64,000 nt of DNA from positions 109,261 to 173,260 of the forward strand of contig NZ_JASSOT010000066.1 in the NCBI RefSeq assembly GCF_030238365.1, read 5' to 3'. The stretch comes from Lelliottia wanjuensis. GTDB lineage: Bacteria; Pseudomonadota; Gammaproteobacteria; Enterobacterales; Enterobacteriaceae. The notes under the pieces are model-generated. The model made no database searches, was not told where the DNA came from, and saw only the letters and a list, made by a program, of their open reading frames with translations. Shown piece by piece: positions 21,395-31,445 of the stretch. Position numbers and translations under genes: made by a program. Within the stretch, counting starts at the first letter, position 1, and each line of letters begins with the position of its first letter.

Positions 21395-23086
21395 GTGATC
21401 GTTAAACGTCCTGTATCTGGAAGCCTGGCCCAGGCTTTTATCTCGATAATTTTGCTCTCCGTGCTGACCAGCGGCATTGCGTTGATGACGCTCGCCAGCA
21501 GTCTGCGGGACGCCGAAGCCATTAATATCGCGGGCTCACTGCGCATGCAGAGCTACCGGCTGGGCTACGATCTCGAACGCAACAGCACCGCGTTTTCTGA
21601 CCATCGCCTTCACTGGCAAAGCACCCTCAACTCCCCGGTACTCAAAGAGCTGGATCGCTGGTACGTGCCGGAGTCGGTGAAAACCGGTTATCAGCAGCTA
21701 CAGATTGCGTGGGTGGAGATGGACCGCCATCTCGAAGCGGGGGATAAAGTCTGGTATCAGGACCATATTCAGCAATATGTGGAGCGTATTGATACCTTCG
21801 TGCTCGCCCTTCAGCACTACGCGGAACATAAAATGCAGCTGGTAGTCGCCATTTCACTGGCCGGAGGCTTAGGGATTTTACTGCTGGTGATCATGACGCT
21901 GCGCGGGATCCGCCGGGAAGTGGTCGCCCCGCTTAATCATCTGGTGTACGCCAGCCAGAAAATGGAACAGGGCAATTTCGACATTCAGGCCGAGGACACG
22001 CACCTGCCCAACGAACTGGGGCTGCTCTCGCGCACCTTCAACCACATGTCCGCCGAGCTCCATAAGCACTATCGCTCGCTTGAGAGCACGGTTGAAGAAA
22101 AAACCCGCCATCTGAACGAAGCCCACCAGCAGCTCGAAATGCTGTTCAAATGCTCGCAGGCGCTGAATGCCAGCCAGATAGACACCCATTGTTTCCGCCA
22201 CATCATCCAGATCGTTCAGGAATATACCGGCATGAGCTATCTGGAACTGCAGGCCGGAGACAACTGGCAGGTGTGCGAAGGGACAAAAAAAGCCGAACGC
22301 GAGACCTTTACCCTGCCGGTGGTGATGCAGGAGACGCGCTTTGGCGAGCTGCGCTGGCAGAGCGACAGCGTGGTGCCGGAGCCGCTGATGAAAAGCGTGG
22401 CGACAATGCTCGGGCGGGGCCTCTACTTTAATAAGGCGCAAAAACACTTCCAGCAGCTGCTGCTGATGGAGGAGCGCGCCACCATTGCCCGCGAGCTGCA
22501 CGACTCCCTGGCGCAGGTGTTGTCCTACCTGCGTATTCAGCTGACGCTGCTCAAACGCGCGGTACCGGACGATAACGTCCCGGCGCAGACCATCATTACT
22601 GATTTCTCACGCGAGCTGAACAACGCCTGGCGACAGCTGCGCGAGCTGCTGACCACCTTCCGCCTGACGCTCAATCACTCCAATCTTCCGGCGGCCCTGC
22701 ATGAAGCGCTCGGCGGCCTGCAAAGCCAGACCAGCGCGAAGCTGGAGCTGGACTGCCGTCTCTCATCGCTGGCGCTGGACGCGCAAAAACAGGTCCATCT
22801 GCTGCAAATCGTGCGTGAGGCGGTGCTGAACGCCATCAAACACGCCCAGGCGACGGTGATTACCGTCAGCTGCGTTACCGCGCCAGACGGCGAACATACG
22901 GTCTATATTCGTGATAACGGAATTGGGATCGGGGACGCGAGCGAACCGCCGGGGCATTACGGGCTGAACATCATGCGCGAGCGCGCCGAACGGTTGGGCG
23001 GCTCGCTAAGTTTCTCGCAGCCGCAGAACGGTGGAACCCAGGTGTGTATTCGTTTTCGCACGCCGGAACCTGAGGTCGGAAAGTAA
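21395..23086 (+). CDS. narQ: Nitrate/nitrite sensor histidine kinase NarQ
   Basis: Inner-membrane sensor that phosphorylates NarP and NarL. The 563 residues contain TM1, the periplasmic P-box for nitrate (DAEAINIAGSLRMQSYRLGY), TM2 around residue 150-170, HAMP and linker regions, a cysteine-containing central module, the HisKA_3 phosphoacceptor helix (IARELHDSLAQVLSYLRIQL, His being the phosphorylation site) and an HATPase domain (REAVLNAIKHA, RDNGIGIGD, YGLNIMRERA). The start codon is GTG. It is followed by acrD, with a BaeR-like box in the gap. Confidence 0.96.
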   Translation: MIVKRPVSGSLAQAFISIILLSVLTSGIALMTLASSLRDAEAINIAGSLRMQSYRLGYDLERNSTAFSDHRLHWQSTLNSPVLKELDRWYVPESVKTGYQQLQIAWVEMDRHLEAGDKVWYQDHIQQYVERIDTFVLALQHYAEHKMQLVVAISLAGGLGILLLVIMTLRGIRREVVAPLNHLVYASQKMEQGNFDIQAEDTHLPNELGLLSRTFNHMSAELHKHYRSLESTVEEKTRHLNEAHQQLEMLFKCSQALNASQIDTHCFRHIIQIVQEYTGMSYLELQAGDNWQVCEGTKKAERETFTLPVVMQETRFGELRWQSDSVVPEPLMKSVATMLGRGLYFNKAQKHFQQLLLMEERATIARELHDSLAQVLSYLRIQLTLLKRAVPDDNVPAQTIITDFSRELNNAWRQLRELLTTFRLTLNHSNLPAALHEALGGLQSQTSAKLELDCRLSSLALDAQKQVHLLQIVREAVLNAIKHAQATVITVSCVTAPDGEHTVYIRDNGIGIGDASEPPGHYGLNIMRERAERLGGSLSFSQPQNGGTQVCIRFRTPEPEVGK

Positions 23087-23129
23087 ACAATGCGCTGTAA
23101 ATGCGCATGATAATTTACACTAACTCCTT

Positions 23130-23147
23130 TTTTTCTCCACGTTTGGC
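23130..23147 (+). promoter_or_regulatory. BaeR-like box upstream of acrD
   Basis: TTTTTCTCCACGTTTGGC matches the published BaeR consensus TTTTTCTCCATDATTGGC at all but about two informative positions, and sits 70 bases upstream of the acrD start. In E. coli and Salmonella acrD is induced by the BaeSR envelope-stress system, so the same control is expected here. Confidence 0.75.
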
Positions 23148-23216
23148 ATCCGCCTTGCCGCTAGAGTTAAGCGGGCAATAAACAATAACGATGCAAGCTT
23201 ACGAGGTCTTATTTTC

Positions 23217-26200
23217 ATGGCGAATTTTTTCATTGATCGCCCCATTTTTGCCTGGGTGCTGGCAATTATTTTATGTCTGACCGGCACTCTCGCCATTTTG
23301 TCTTTACCTGTTGAGCAATATCCCGATCTGGCCCCGCCGAACGTGCGTATCACCGCGAACTATCCGGGTGCGTCGGCGCAAACCCTGGAAAACACCGTCA
23401 CCCAGGTGATTGAACAGAACATGACCGGGCTGGATAACCTGATGTACATGTCGTCGCAGAGCAGCGCGACGGGTCAGGCGACCGTAACCCTGAGCTTTAC
23501 CGCCGGCTCCGATCCCGACGAAGCAGTCCAGCAGGTGCAAAACCAGCTGCAATCGGCTATGCGTAAGCTGCCGCAGGCGGTGCAGAACCAGGGCGTGACG
23601 GTGCGTAAAACCGGCGATTCCAACATCCTGACCATCGCCTTCGTCTCCACCGACGGGTCGATGGATAAGCAGGATATTTCGGATTACGTCGCGAGTAATA
23701 TTCAGGACCCGCTGAGCCGTATCAACGGCGTCGGCGATATCGACGCTTACGGCTCGCAGTACTCCATGCGTATCTGGCTGGATCCGGCGAAGCTGAACAG
23801 CGTCCAGATGACCGCCACCGACGTGACCAATGCCATCAAATCTCAGAACGCGCAGATTGCCGTCGGGCAGCTGGGCGGTACGCCGTCGGTGGATAAACAG
23901 GCGCTGAACGCCACCATCAACTCCCAGTCCCTGCTCCAGACGCCGCAGCAGTTCCGCGATATCACCCTGCGGGTGAATCAGGACGGATCCGAAGTGCGTC
24001 TTGGCGATGTCGCCACCGTCGAAATGGGCGCGGAAAAGTACGATTATCTGAGCCGGTTTAACGGTAATCAGGCGTCCGGTATCGGGGTAAAACTGGCCTC
24101 CGGCGCGAACGAGATGGCGACCGCGAAGCTGGTTATCGACCGGCTGGATGAACTCTCTCAGTACTTCCCGCATGGGCTGGAGTACAAAGTCGCCTATGAA
24201 ACCACCTCTTTCGTCAAAGCCTCGATTGAGGATGTGGTCAAAACGTTGCTCGAGGCCATCGCGCTGGTGTTCCTCGTGATGTACCTGTTCCTGCAAAACT
24301 TCCGCGCCACGCTGATTCCGACTATCGCCGTTCCGGTGGTACTGCTCGGCACCTTCGCCGTGCTCTACGCCTTTGGCTACAGCATCAACACCCTGACCAT
24401 GTTTGCGATGGTGCTGGCGATCGGCCTGCTGGTGGATGATGCCATCGTGGTGGTGGAGAACGTCGAGCGCATCATGACCGAAGAGGGTCTGTCGCCGCGA
24501 GAGGCGACGCGCAAATCGATGAGTCAGATTCAGGGCGCGCTGGTCGGTATCGCCATGGTGCTCTCCGCTGTGTTTGTGCCGATGGCCTTCTTCGGCGGCA
24601 CCACCGGCGCAATTTACCGCCAGTTCTCGATCACCATAGTCTCGGCGATGGTGCTCTCGGTACTGGTGGCGATGATCCTGACGCCCGCGCTCTGCGCGAC
24701 TTTGCTTAAGCCGCTGCACAAGGGCGAACAGCACGGCCAGAAGGGTTTCTTTGGCTGGTTTAACCGCATGTTCAACCGCAATGCGGCGCGCTACGAAGCG
24801 GGGGTGGGGAAAATCCTCCACCGCAGTCTGCGCTGGATACTGATTTACGTCCTGCTGCTCGGCGGGATGGTGTTCCTGTTCCTGCGCCTGCCGACCTCGT
24901 TCCTGCCGCTGGAAGACCGGGGGATGTTTATCACCTCCGTGCAGCTCCCGAGCGGCGCGACTCAGCAGCAGACGCTGAAAGTGGTGGAGAACGTCGAGTC
25001 GTACTTCTTCACCAAAGAGAAAGACAACATCGTGTCGGTGTTCTCCACCGTCGGCTCCGGCCCGGGCGGGAACGGGCAGAACGTCGCGCGTATGTTCGTG
25101 CGCCTGAAAAACTGGGACGAACGCGACAGCAAAACCGGCTCCTCATTCGCCATTATCGAGCGGGCCACCAAAGCCTTTAGCCACATCAAAGAGGCGCGGG
25201 TCTTTGCCAGCAGCCCGGCGGCGATCAGCGGCCTCGGCAGTTCGGCGGGCTTTGATATGGAATTGCAGGATCACGCTGGTGTCGGACACGATGCCCTGAT
25301 GGCCGCACGCGATCAGCTGCTTGAGCTGGCGGGTAAAAATCCGGAGCTGACGCGCGTGCGTCACAACGGTCTGGATGACAGCCCGCAGCTGCAGGTCGAT
25401 ATCGATCAGCGTAAAGCGCAGGCGCTGGGCGTGTCCATCGACGATATCAACGACACGCTGCAAACCGCCTGGGGTTCCAGCTACGTGAACGACTTTATGG
25501 ATCGCGGGCGCGTGAAAAAAGTCTACGTTCAGGCCGCCGCGCCTTACCGCATGCTGCCGGACGACATTAATCTCTGGTATGTGCGCAATAACTCCGGCGG
25601 CATGGTGCCGTTCTCGGCCTTCGCCAGCTCCCACTGGGAGAGCGGTTCTCCGCGACTGGAGCGTTACAACGGCTACTCCGCGCTGGAGATCGTCGGGGAA
25701 GCCGCGCCGGGTGTGAGTACCGGGACGGCGATGGATATCATGGAAAACCTGGTGCATCAGCTGCCTGCCGGGTTTGGCCTGGAGTGGACGGCGATGTCCT
25801 ATCAGGAACGCCTCTCCGGCGCGCAGGCCCCTGCCCTGTACGCCGTCTCCCTGCTGGTGGTATTCCTCTGTCTGGCCGCCCTGTATGAAAGCTGGTCGGT
25901 ACCGTTCTCGGTGATGCTGGTGGTGCCGCTCGGGGTGATTGGCGCTCTGCTTGCGACCTGGATGCGCGGTCTGGAGAACGATGTTTACTTCCAGGTGGGG
26001 CTGTTGACGGTGATCGGGCTATCGGCGAAGAACGCCATACTGATCGTCGAGTTTGCCAATGAGATGAATTCGAAGGGCCACGATCTGCTCTCGTCCACGC
26101 TACACGCCTGTCGTCAGCGTCTGCGCCCAATCCTGATGACCTCGCTGGCGTTTGTGTTTGGCGTCCTGCCGATGGCCACCAGCTCCGGCGCAGGCTCCAG

Positions 26201-26330
26201 CAGCCAGCACGCGGTCGGGACCGGGGTAATGGGCGGGATGATCTCTGCGACCATCCTCGCCATCTACTTCGTTCCGCTGTTCTTCGTGCTGGTGCGCCAG
26301 CGCTTCCCGCTAAAAGAAAAGCCGGAGTAA
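23217..26330 (+). CDS. acrD: Aminoglycoside/multidrug RND efflux pump AcrD
   Basis: Inner-membrane proton-driven RND transporter that works with AcrA and TolC to export aminoglycosides and other hydrophilic, amphiphilic drugs. The 1037 residues equal E. coli AcrD. Twelve membrane segments and two large periplasmic loops are evident. The proton-relay aspartates lie in [18 protein letters not shown] (TM4) and the TM10 lysine in [17 protein letters not shown]. There is no adaptor gene beside it, so it relies on AcrA encoded elsewhere, as in E. coli. A strong terminator follows. Confidence 0.97.
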   Translation: MANFFIDRPIFAWVLAIILCLTGTLAILSLPVEQYPDLAPPNVRITANYPGASAQTLENTVTQVIEQNMTGLDNLMYMSSQSSATGQATVTLSFTAGSDPDEAVQQVQNQLQSAMRKLPQAVQNQGVTVRKTGDSNILTIAFVSTDGSMDKQDISDYVASNIQDPLSRINGVGDIDAYGSQYSMRIWLDPAKLNSVQMTATDVTNAIKSQNAQIAVGQLGGTPSVDKQALNATINSQSLLQTPQQFRDITLRVNQDGSEVRLGDVATVEMGAEKYDYLSRFNGNQASGIGVKLASGANEMATAKLVIDRLDELSQYFPHGLEYKVAYETTSFVKASIEDVVKTLLEAIALVFLVMYLFLQNFRATLIPTIAVPVVLLGTFAVLYAFGYSINTLTMFAMVLAIGLLVDDAIVVVENVERIMTEEGLSPREATRKSMSQIQGALVGIAMVLSAVFVPMAFFGGTTGAIYRQFSITIVSAMVLSVLVAMILTPALCATLLKPLHKGEQHGQKGFFGWFNRMFNRNAARYEAGVGKILHRSLRWILIYVLLLGGMVFLFLRLPTSFLPLEDRGMFITSVQLPSGATQQQTLKVVENVESYFFTKEKDNIVSVFSTVGSGPGGNGQNVARMFVRLKNWDERDSKTGSSFAIIERATKAFSHIKEARVFASSPAAISGLGSSAGFDMELQDHAGVGHDALMAARDQLLELAGKNPELTRVRHNGLDDSPQLQVDIDQRKAQALGVSIDDINDTLQTAWGSSYVNDFMDRGRVKKVYVQAAAPYRMLPDDINLWYVRNNSGGMVPFSAFASSHWESGSPRLERYNGYSALEIVGEAAPGVSTGTAMDIMENLVHQLPAGFGLEWTAMSYQERLSGAQAPALYAVSLLVVFLCLAALYESWSVPFSVMLVVPLGVIGALLATWMRGLENDVYFQVGLLTVIGLSAKNAILIVEFANEMNSKGHDLLSSTLHACRQRLRPILMTSLAFVFGVLPMATSSGAGSSSQHAVGTGVMGGMISATILAIYFVPLFFVLVRQRFPLKEKPE

Positions 26331-26338
26331 TCAGGCAA

Positions 26339-26373
26339 TAAAAAAGGCGGCTTTGATAGCCGCCTTTTTAACG
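26339..26373 (+). terminator. Rho-independent terminator of acrD
   Basis: A perfect stem AAAGGCGGCT / AGCCGCCTTT with a short TTGAT loop and a T run lies nine bases after the acrD stop codon. The A run on the left side would also let it act on the opposite strand, downstream of ypfM. Confidence 0.9.
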
Positions 26374-26444
26374 TGTGATTTGTTTAAAAACTATCACATC
26401 ATTTTTATAACTAAATTAAGTGCTCTTGCAGTTCTTCCTGAATG

Positions 26445-26504
26445 TCATTTACGAAGCATGTCTTCGATAAAATCTTTCCAGTTCCCCAGTTCACGTTCAA
26501 TCAT
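26445..26504 (-). CDS. ypfM: 19-residue small protein YpfM
   Basis: The reverse strand from ATG 26504 encodes MIERELGNWKDFIEDMLRK followed by TGA, preceded by an AGAGG ribosome site with good spacing. This is E. coli YpfM except for one residue near the C-terminus. YpfM is one of the very small E. coli proteins shown to be synthesised; its function is unknown. It lies between acrD and yffB as in E. coli, pointing leftward into the acrD terminator. Confidence 0.93.
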   Translation of the reverse strand: MIERELGNWKDFIEDMLRK

Positions 26505-26893
26505 AACAACCTCTCTTATTATTATGCGTATTCTATGAGAATATATCGGCATTGTGAAGATAATTTAATCAATGGTTACGATTGGCTCCCCCGCTGCTGT
26601 GCTGGCCCTGAGACAAATATGGCCCTATCTCCTTTAATTTTATGTGACCAATCGCAATATTTAGAAACAACCATACGAGCGGGTGATAATCTTATTCTGG
26701 ACTGACTTTAAAGGAAATTTAACGCGACTGGACATTTATGCGTAAAAGATGAAACACTATTCAGCTAACAGCTGTAAGTTGAATTAATCGGCATAGCTGA
26801 ATTAACGATAAGCTGAATGTGTTATATTTCTCCAAACAATATAAAGTCGAAAAAATTGAACATTCGCTATAAATAAAGACAAAAGGATTCACC
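26505..26893. other. AT-rich intergenic stretch, no gene recognised
   Basis: This 389-base gap between ypfM and yffB is AT-rich. It must contain promoters for ypfM (leftward) and yffB (rightward; an AAAGGA ribosome site lies just before 26894). Short open frames cross it but none has a convincing start, composition or family match. Confidence 0.6.
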
Positions 26894-27241
26894 ATGATTG
26901 TGATGTACGGCATTAAAAATTGCGACACCATCAAGAAAGCCCGCCGCTTCCTGGAAGCCAATAACGTTGATTATCGCTTTCATGACTATCGCGCCGACGG
27001 CCTGGATGCGGAATTCCTGCATACCGCAATCAAAGAGCTGGGCTGGGAGGCGCTGCTGAATACGCGCGGGACCACATGGCGAAAACTCGATGAATCTGTG
27101 CGCAATTCCATCACGGATGCCGACAGCGCCGCGAAATTAATGCTCGAAATGCCAGCGATCATCAAACGCCCATTGCTCTGCGCGCCAGGGCAGCCTATGC
27201 TGCTGGGTTTTAGTGAATCCAGTTATACACAAATCATTTGA
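26894..27241 (+). CDS. yffB: YffB, ArsC/Spx-family thioredoxin-fold protein
   Basis: A 115-residue protein of the ArsC/Spx family, with the N-terminal thioredoxin-like strand [20 protein letters not shown] carrying a single active-site-type cysteine, and the family motif IIKRPLLC near the C-terminus. In related proteins this fold reduces arsenate or binds RNA polymerase; YffB itself is thought to act as a glutathione-dependent thiol reductase, but its substrate is unknown. It is the first gene of yffB-dapE-ypfN, with a 10-base gap to dapE. Confidence 0.9.
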   Translation: MIVMYGIKNCDTIKKARRFLEANNVDYRFHDYRADGLDAEFLHTAIKELGWEALLNTRGTTWRKLDESVRNSITDADSAAKLMLEMPAIIKRPLLCAPGQPMLLGFSESSYTQII

Positions 27242-27251
27242 GGTGTAGTCT

Positions 27252-28379
27252 ATGTCTTGCCCGGTCATTGAGCTGACTCAGCAGCTTATTCGCCGTCCCT
27301 CCCTTAGCCCGGACGACGCAGGTTGTCAGGCATTAATGATTGAGCGCCTGCGCGCCATTGGTTTTACCGTTGAGCGTATGGATTTTGGCGACACCCAGAA
27401 CTTCTGGGCATGGCGCGGCCAGGGCGAAACGCTGGCTTTTGCCGGTCACACCGATATCGTCCCTGCGGGCGACGCTGATCGCTGGATCAACCCACCTTTC
27501 GAACCGACCATCCGCGACGGAATGCTGTTTGGCCGCGGCGCGGCGGACATGAAAGGCTCGCTGGCGGCAATGGTCGTCGCCGCTGAACGCTTTGTTGCCC
27601 AGCATCCGAACCACAAAAATCGCCTCGCGTTTTTAATCACCTCCGACGAAGAAGCCAGCGCCAAAAATGGCACCGTGAAAGTGGTCGAAGCCCTGATGGA
27701 GCGCCGCGAGCGTCTGGATTATTGTCTGGTGGGTGAGCCGTCGAGTACCGAAGTGGTGGGCGACGTCGTGAAAAATGGCCGTCGCGGCTCGCTGACCTGC
27801 AACCTGACGATCCACGGTGTACAGGGCCACGTTGCCTATCCGCATCTGGCCGATAACCCGGTACACCGCGCCGCGCCGATGCTCAACGAACTGGTGGGCA
27901 TCGAGTGGGATAAAGGCAACGAATTCTTCCCGCCGACCAGTATGCAGATTGCCAACGTGCAGGCCGGGACCGGCAGCAACAACGTCATTCCGGGCGACTT
28001 CTTCGTGCAGTTCAACTTCCGCTTTAGCACCGAACTGACGGACGAGATGATCAAATCCCGCGTCATCGCTCTGCTGGATAAGTACGAACTGCGCTACACC
28101 CTGGACTGGTGGCTTTCTGGCCAGCCGTTCCTGACGCAACGCGGCAAGCTGGTTGATGCGGTGGTTAACGCTATCGCGCACTATAATGAAATTAAACCGC
28201 AGCTCCTGACCACCGGCGGTACCTCAGACGGACGCTTTATCGCCCGGATGGGTGCGCAGGTTGTCGAACTGGGCCCAGTAAACGCCACCATTCATAAAAT
28301 CAATGAATGCGTGAACGCGGCTGATTTGCAGCTACTGGCTCGTATGTATCAACGTATCATGGAGCAACTCGTCGCCTGA
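27252..28379 (+). CDS. dapE: Succinyl-diaminopimelate desuccinylase DapE
   Basis: Zinc hydrolase that turns N-succinyl-LL-diaminopimelate into LL-diaminopimelate plus succinate for lysine and peptidoglycan synthesis. The 375 residues match E. coli. Metal-site motifs are [12 protein letters not shown] (His and catalytic Asp), [15 protein letters not shown] (bridging Asp), [11 protein letters not shown] (catalytic Glu pair) and [10 protein letters not shown] (C-terminal His). A lid/dimerisation domain lies between. dapA, an earlier enzyme of the same pathway, is encoded at 34309. Confidence 0.97.
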   Translation: MSCPVIELTQQLIRRPSLSPDDAGCQALMIERLRAIGFTVERMDFGDTQNFWAWRGQGETLAFAGHTDIVPAGDADRWINPPFEPTIRDGMLFGRGAADMKGSLAAMVVAAERFVAQHPNHKNRLAFLITSDEEASAKNGTVKVVEALMERRERLDYCLVGEPSSTEVVGDVVKNGRRGSLTCNLTIHGVQGHVAYPHLADNPVHRAAPMLNELVGIEWDKGNEFFPPTSMQIANVQAGTGSNNVIPGDFFVQFNFRFSTELTDEMIKSRVIALLDKYELRYTLDWWLSGQPFLTQRGKLVDAVVNAIAHYNEIKPQLLTTGGTSDGRFIARMGAQVVELGPVNATIHKINECVNAADLQLLARMYQRIMEQLVA

Positions 28380-28404
28380 CGACTGCTCTGAGAAGGAATA
28401 GCGA

Positions 28405-28608
28405 ATGGACTGGCTGGCTAAATATTGGTGGATTCTGGTGTTGGTGTTTCTGGTAGGCGTGCTGCTGAACGTGATCAAAGATCTGAAGCGCGTGGACCAC
28501 AAGAAGTTCCTCGCCAATAAACCTGAGCTTCCCCCGCATCGTGACTTTAACGATAAGTGGGACGATGACGACAACTGGCCGAAGAAAGACCAGAAAGACC
28601 AGAAGTAA
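28405..28608 (+). CDS. ypfN: YpfN small membrane protein (UPF0370)
   Basis: A 67-residue protein with one N-terminal membrane segment ([18 protein letters not shown]) and a charged, Lys/Asp-rich tail ([17 protein letters not shown]). It matches YpfN in size, topology and position after dapE. The repeated KDQKDQK end looks like a short in-frame duplication. Function unknown. Confidence 0.88.
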   Translation: MDWLAKYWWILVLVFLVGVLLNVIKDLKRVDHKKFLANKPELPPHRDFNDKWDDDDNWPKKDQKDQK

Positions 28609-28633
28609 TCGTCAAACTCCGCACCCTACAGTT

Positions 28634-28669
28634 CCCTCTCCCCTATGGGGAGAGGGTCAGGGTGAGGGG
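28634..28669. repeat. Enteric intergenic repeat (CCCTCTCC-type)
   Basis: CCCTCTCCCCTATGGGGAG forms a perfect hairpin and is followed by the tail AGGGTCAGGGTGAGGGG. It fills the gap between the convergent genes ypfN and ypfH and is related to the copies near 8869 and 47380. It may serve as a terminator for both. Confidence 0.7.
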
Positions 28670-28676
28670 TAACGAA

Positions 28677-29372
28677 TCACATAAATTCCACAATATCGTC
28701 GTCGTTCGGCTTACTGCCGCTTAACGCTTCGTCGAAATAGTGCTTCGGCACGGTAAAACGCAGGTGATCCAGCGCGAACTGCATGCTGCGATCGTCAATG
28801 GCGTGACCCAGTTCATCCACGATATCCAGCGTCACATCCCCGCCTTCACGAATCAGCGCTTCCTGCGCGGCGACCGCATGGGACAACTCAATCACGCGAT
28901 CTTCTCCGCCGTGGATCAGGTGGATCGTCGTTGCCGTCGTGGCGCTCTGCGGTAAGGTCGCGAAGCGGCCGTTAAAGGCAACGACGCGAGACGCCAGCCC
29001 TGGCAGCGCTTTCACGCTCTCGAGCGACATAATCGCCCCCTGCGAGAAACCGATCAGCGCGGTCGCCCCGGCCCCGACGCCGCTCTGTTGTTGCCAGTAG
29101 CGCACGGTTTCAATGAAGGTCGGCATGATGGCATCGATACGCGCCTGACGGTTCTCTTCCGTCACGCCCTGCACGGAAAACCACTGACGCCCCTGAGGAC
29201 CGCAAGGCTCTACGCCACCGATGCTGACGATGAGCGCGTCCGGAAAAATCGGCGCAAACCAGCTGCCGATTTGCCCCATATTCACTGCATTATCGCCGAC
29301 GCCATGAAACAGCAGCAGCAGTTGCTGCGCGGGGCTGGAAGGGCTTTGGACAACAAAATGGTCATGTTTCAT
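28677..29372 (-). CDS. ypfH: YpfH serine esterase
   Basis: A 231-residue alpha/beta-hydrolase of the phospholipase/carboxylesterase family. The nucleophile elbow is GFSQGAIMS (about residues 108-116) and the catalytic Asp/His are likely in IHGGEDRVIELSH and ELGHAID. Length agrees with E. coli YpfH, which has esterase activity on short acyl substrates in vitro; the natural substrate is unknown. It is followed (upstream on this strand) by tmcA. Confidence 0.9.
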   Translation of the reverse strand: MKHDHFVVQSPSSPAQQLLLLFHGVGDNAVNMGQIGSWFAPIFPDALIVSIGGVEPCGPQGRQWFSVQGVTEENRQARIDAIMPTFIETVRYWQQQSGVGAGATALIGFSQGAIMSLESVKALPGLASRVVAFNGRFATLPQSATTATTIHLIHGGEDRVIELSHAVAAQEALIREGGDVTLDIVDELGHAIDDRSMQFALDHLRFTVPKHYFDEALSGSKPNDDDIVEFM

Positions 29373-29445
29373 GGCAGTCTCCTTAATTGATAGTCAGGAT
29401 TTTACGCCTCTGTGGGGTAATGACCATGCCACTTCATTGAAGAAG

Positions 29446-31419
29446 TCATTGAAAAAATTGCCATTGCAAAATGTCAGTCTTGAGCTGCTGAGCGCGTTCG
29501 ACATCAAGATAGTCAAGTGCTTGCGCCGCCTCCTGACGCTGTCGCGCCAGCAGCGGTTTGCGACCCTGAAGCGCGAGATCGGCACACAGCAAGGCGTCGT
29601 CTCGGTTCTCTTCCAGTTTGCCACGCAGCGCCTGAAGCGGCAGAGTGGTCGCCAGCAGCAATCGCGTCAGGGCCGGCGCAGAGGTTGCCAGCGGTCGATG
29701 GGCAAAGGCAAAACCGCCCAGCTCCAGCCAGTCATCATCATTAAGGGTAGTCTCCCAGCGCTCCTCCACCGGGATCTTTTCTCCGTTCCACTGCTCAATG
29801 ATGCGCGCATCGCGGCACAACCGGTGATGCTCCTGCACGCATAGCGCCTGCCCTGCCTCGCTGACAGGTCGCAGCGCCATCGCCGTGTAGCACCCGCTGC
29901 TGGCTTCGCGATGGCTGCCGATACGCACCAGCACAAACCCGCAGCGCTGCCAGAAGCGCCACAGCTCATCGGTGTAACCGAAGCTCACGGAGACATAATC
30001 CTGCTGTGCATGATGGCTTGCATCAGCGATAAGCGCCTGGCCGATGCCCTCGCGCTGCCGCGAAGGATGAACCGCCACACGCGTGACGCGTCGCCCGATA
30101 AGGGTCGCGGCCAGCGGTGAACCGCCGTGGGCGGCAAGAGACTGCGCCACCAGATTGCCGCGCGGACGTCGATACCCCGCCCACACCGCCTGACTCAGCT
30201 CTGGGCTTAATCCGCCCTCGTCCACCAGCCACAGCGCACCCGCCAGTTTTTCCCCGACGCGCGCGACGGCAAAATGCTGGCCCGGCGCGTCCATCATCCG
30301 GCGTAGATCCAGTGGAGACGTGCGGTAGTGCGCGGAGCACAACAGCCTGTAGATGTCCGCCGCGAGCTGCGGCTGGCGCGCCCAGGCGTTTTGTTCCAGT
30401 GCGAGGATCTCGGGTGCGCCGTTGGGAGTTACATCCACAACGTCGTCAAATAACAGCGCGTCAGCCACCACGCGCTCAAGGGGGCAGTCTGGTGCCCAGC
30501 GAATCGGTTCAGAAAGGGTGAAATGATGCAGCCCGCTGAACCGGGCGCAGAATTTGAGTAAGAATCCGCGTCCCGTGCCTTCGTAGCCCTGAACGGTCGT
30601 CGTGAGTAATACGCGCGGGAAACGCGACACCAGCTTTTCCAGCAAAGGGCCGGGGATCGCGGCGGCTTCATCGACAATCAGCCAGTCGGCCTGTTGGTCC
30701 GAGGCCAGCAGGGCGTCGGGTGCCATAAAGTGGTAGTTATCCTGCGCGAAGCGAGCGATGACGTCCGTCGCCCCTTTCGCCGGAGCGGTAACGATAGCGT
30801 GGCCCGAAATGCGGCTCAGCAACATCCCTGCCAGCGCGGATTTCCCGCGTCCGCGCGGGGCGGTCACCACCGCCACGCCGGATTGCATCTGACATAATGC
30901 CGCCAGAATCTCATCCTGCTCGCGCTGCGGCTCGCCGCTGGCGGGCTGCCAGTCGGGTGCGGAAGGAAGCGTACTATCCGGGAAAGGTTGATGCTGTTGC
31001 CAGACCATGACGCCGGGATCCTGGCTCACCGTTCGGCAAAAATGGTGGACAAAATGCGGCGTCGCGATGGGGTGTTCGCTGTCGCTCCAGCGCAGGGAGT
31101 CGCTGTCGGGCTGTTCAGGCCAGGCCGCGAAAGGCGGGGTGAGTAACACCAGCAGGCTTCCGGCGCGGAGCGTTCCGCTGAGCGCCGCAAAGGTTGAGAC
31201 GTCAAACCCGCGACGGGCATCGAAAATCGCGTGGCGGTATTCGCGCCCGAGCAGGCTTTTTAATGCCTGAGGCGCATCGTTCTCCATTCGCAGCCAGTCG
31301 CCAGGCAGCGCGTCACGAAGCCGCTCGGACTGCGCCTGGGACCACGCCTCGTCGCCGCTAATGACCAGCAGTCGACGATGCCCTTCCCGCTGTAGCTCTG
31401 CAACCAGACGGTCAAACAT
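29446..31419 (-). CDS. tmcA: tRNA(Met) cytidine acetyltransferase TmcA
   Basis: Makes N4-acetylcytidine at the wobble position of elongator tRNA-Met using acetyl-CoA and ATP/GTP. The product is 657 residues from the ATG at 31419, chosen because GGAAGAGG lies just upstream and MFDRLVAELQREGHRRLL matches the family start. An N-terminal domain, a P-loop helicase module (VVTAPRGRGKSALAGM, DWLIVDEAAAIP), a GNAT domain (VAVHPSRQREGIGQAL) and a tRNA-binding tail are in the expected order. The gene starts 26 bases after ypfJ. Confidence 0.95.
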   Translation of the reverse strand: MFDRLVAELQREGHRRLLVISGDEAWSQAQSERLRDALPGDWLRMENDAPQALKSLLGREYRHAIFDARRGFDVSTFAALSGTLRAGSLLVLLTPPFAAWPEQPDSDSLRWSDSEHPIATPHFVHHFCRTVSQDPGVMVWQQHQPFPDSTLPSAPDWQPASGEPQREQDEILAALCQMQSGVAVVTAPRGRGKSALAGMLLSRISGHAIVTAPAKGATDVIARFAQDNYHFMAPDALLASDQQADWLIVDEAAAIPGPLLEKLVSRFPRVLLTTTVQGYEGTGRGFLLKFCARFSGLHHFTLSEPIRWAPDCPLERVVADALLFDDVVDVTPNGAPEILALEQNAWARQPQLAADIYRLLCSAHYRTSPLDLRRMMDAPGQHFAVARVGEKLAGALWLVDEGGLSPELSQAVWAGYRRPRGNLVAQSLAAHGGSPLAATLIGRRVTRVAVHPSRQREGIGQALIADASHHAQQDYVSVSFGYTDELWRFWQRCGFVLVRIGSHREASSGCYTAMALRPVSEAGQALCVQEHHRLCRDARIIEQWNGEKIPVEERWETTLNDDDWLELGGFAFAHRPLATSAPALTRLLLATTLPLQALRGKLEENRDDALLCADLALQGRKPLLARQRQEAAQALDYLDVERAQQLKTDILQWQFFQ

Positions 31420-31445
31420 CACGGCCTCTTCCCTGGCGCAACACA

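Noticed and set aside
23304..24821. 505-codon frame antisense to acrD
   Set aside because: His/Arg/Gln-rich shadow of a real, full-length AcrD; no domain or ribosome site.
26442..26705. 87-codon frame overlapping ypfM
   Set aside because: Antisense to the conserved ypfM and AT-rich without protein-like pattern; no homologue recognised.
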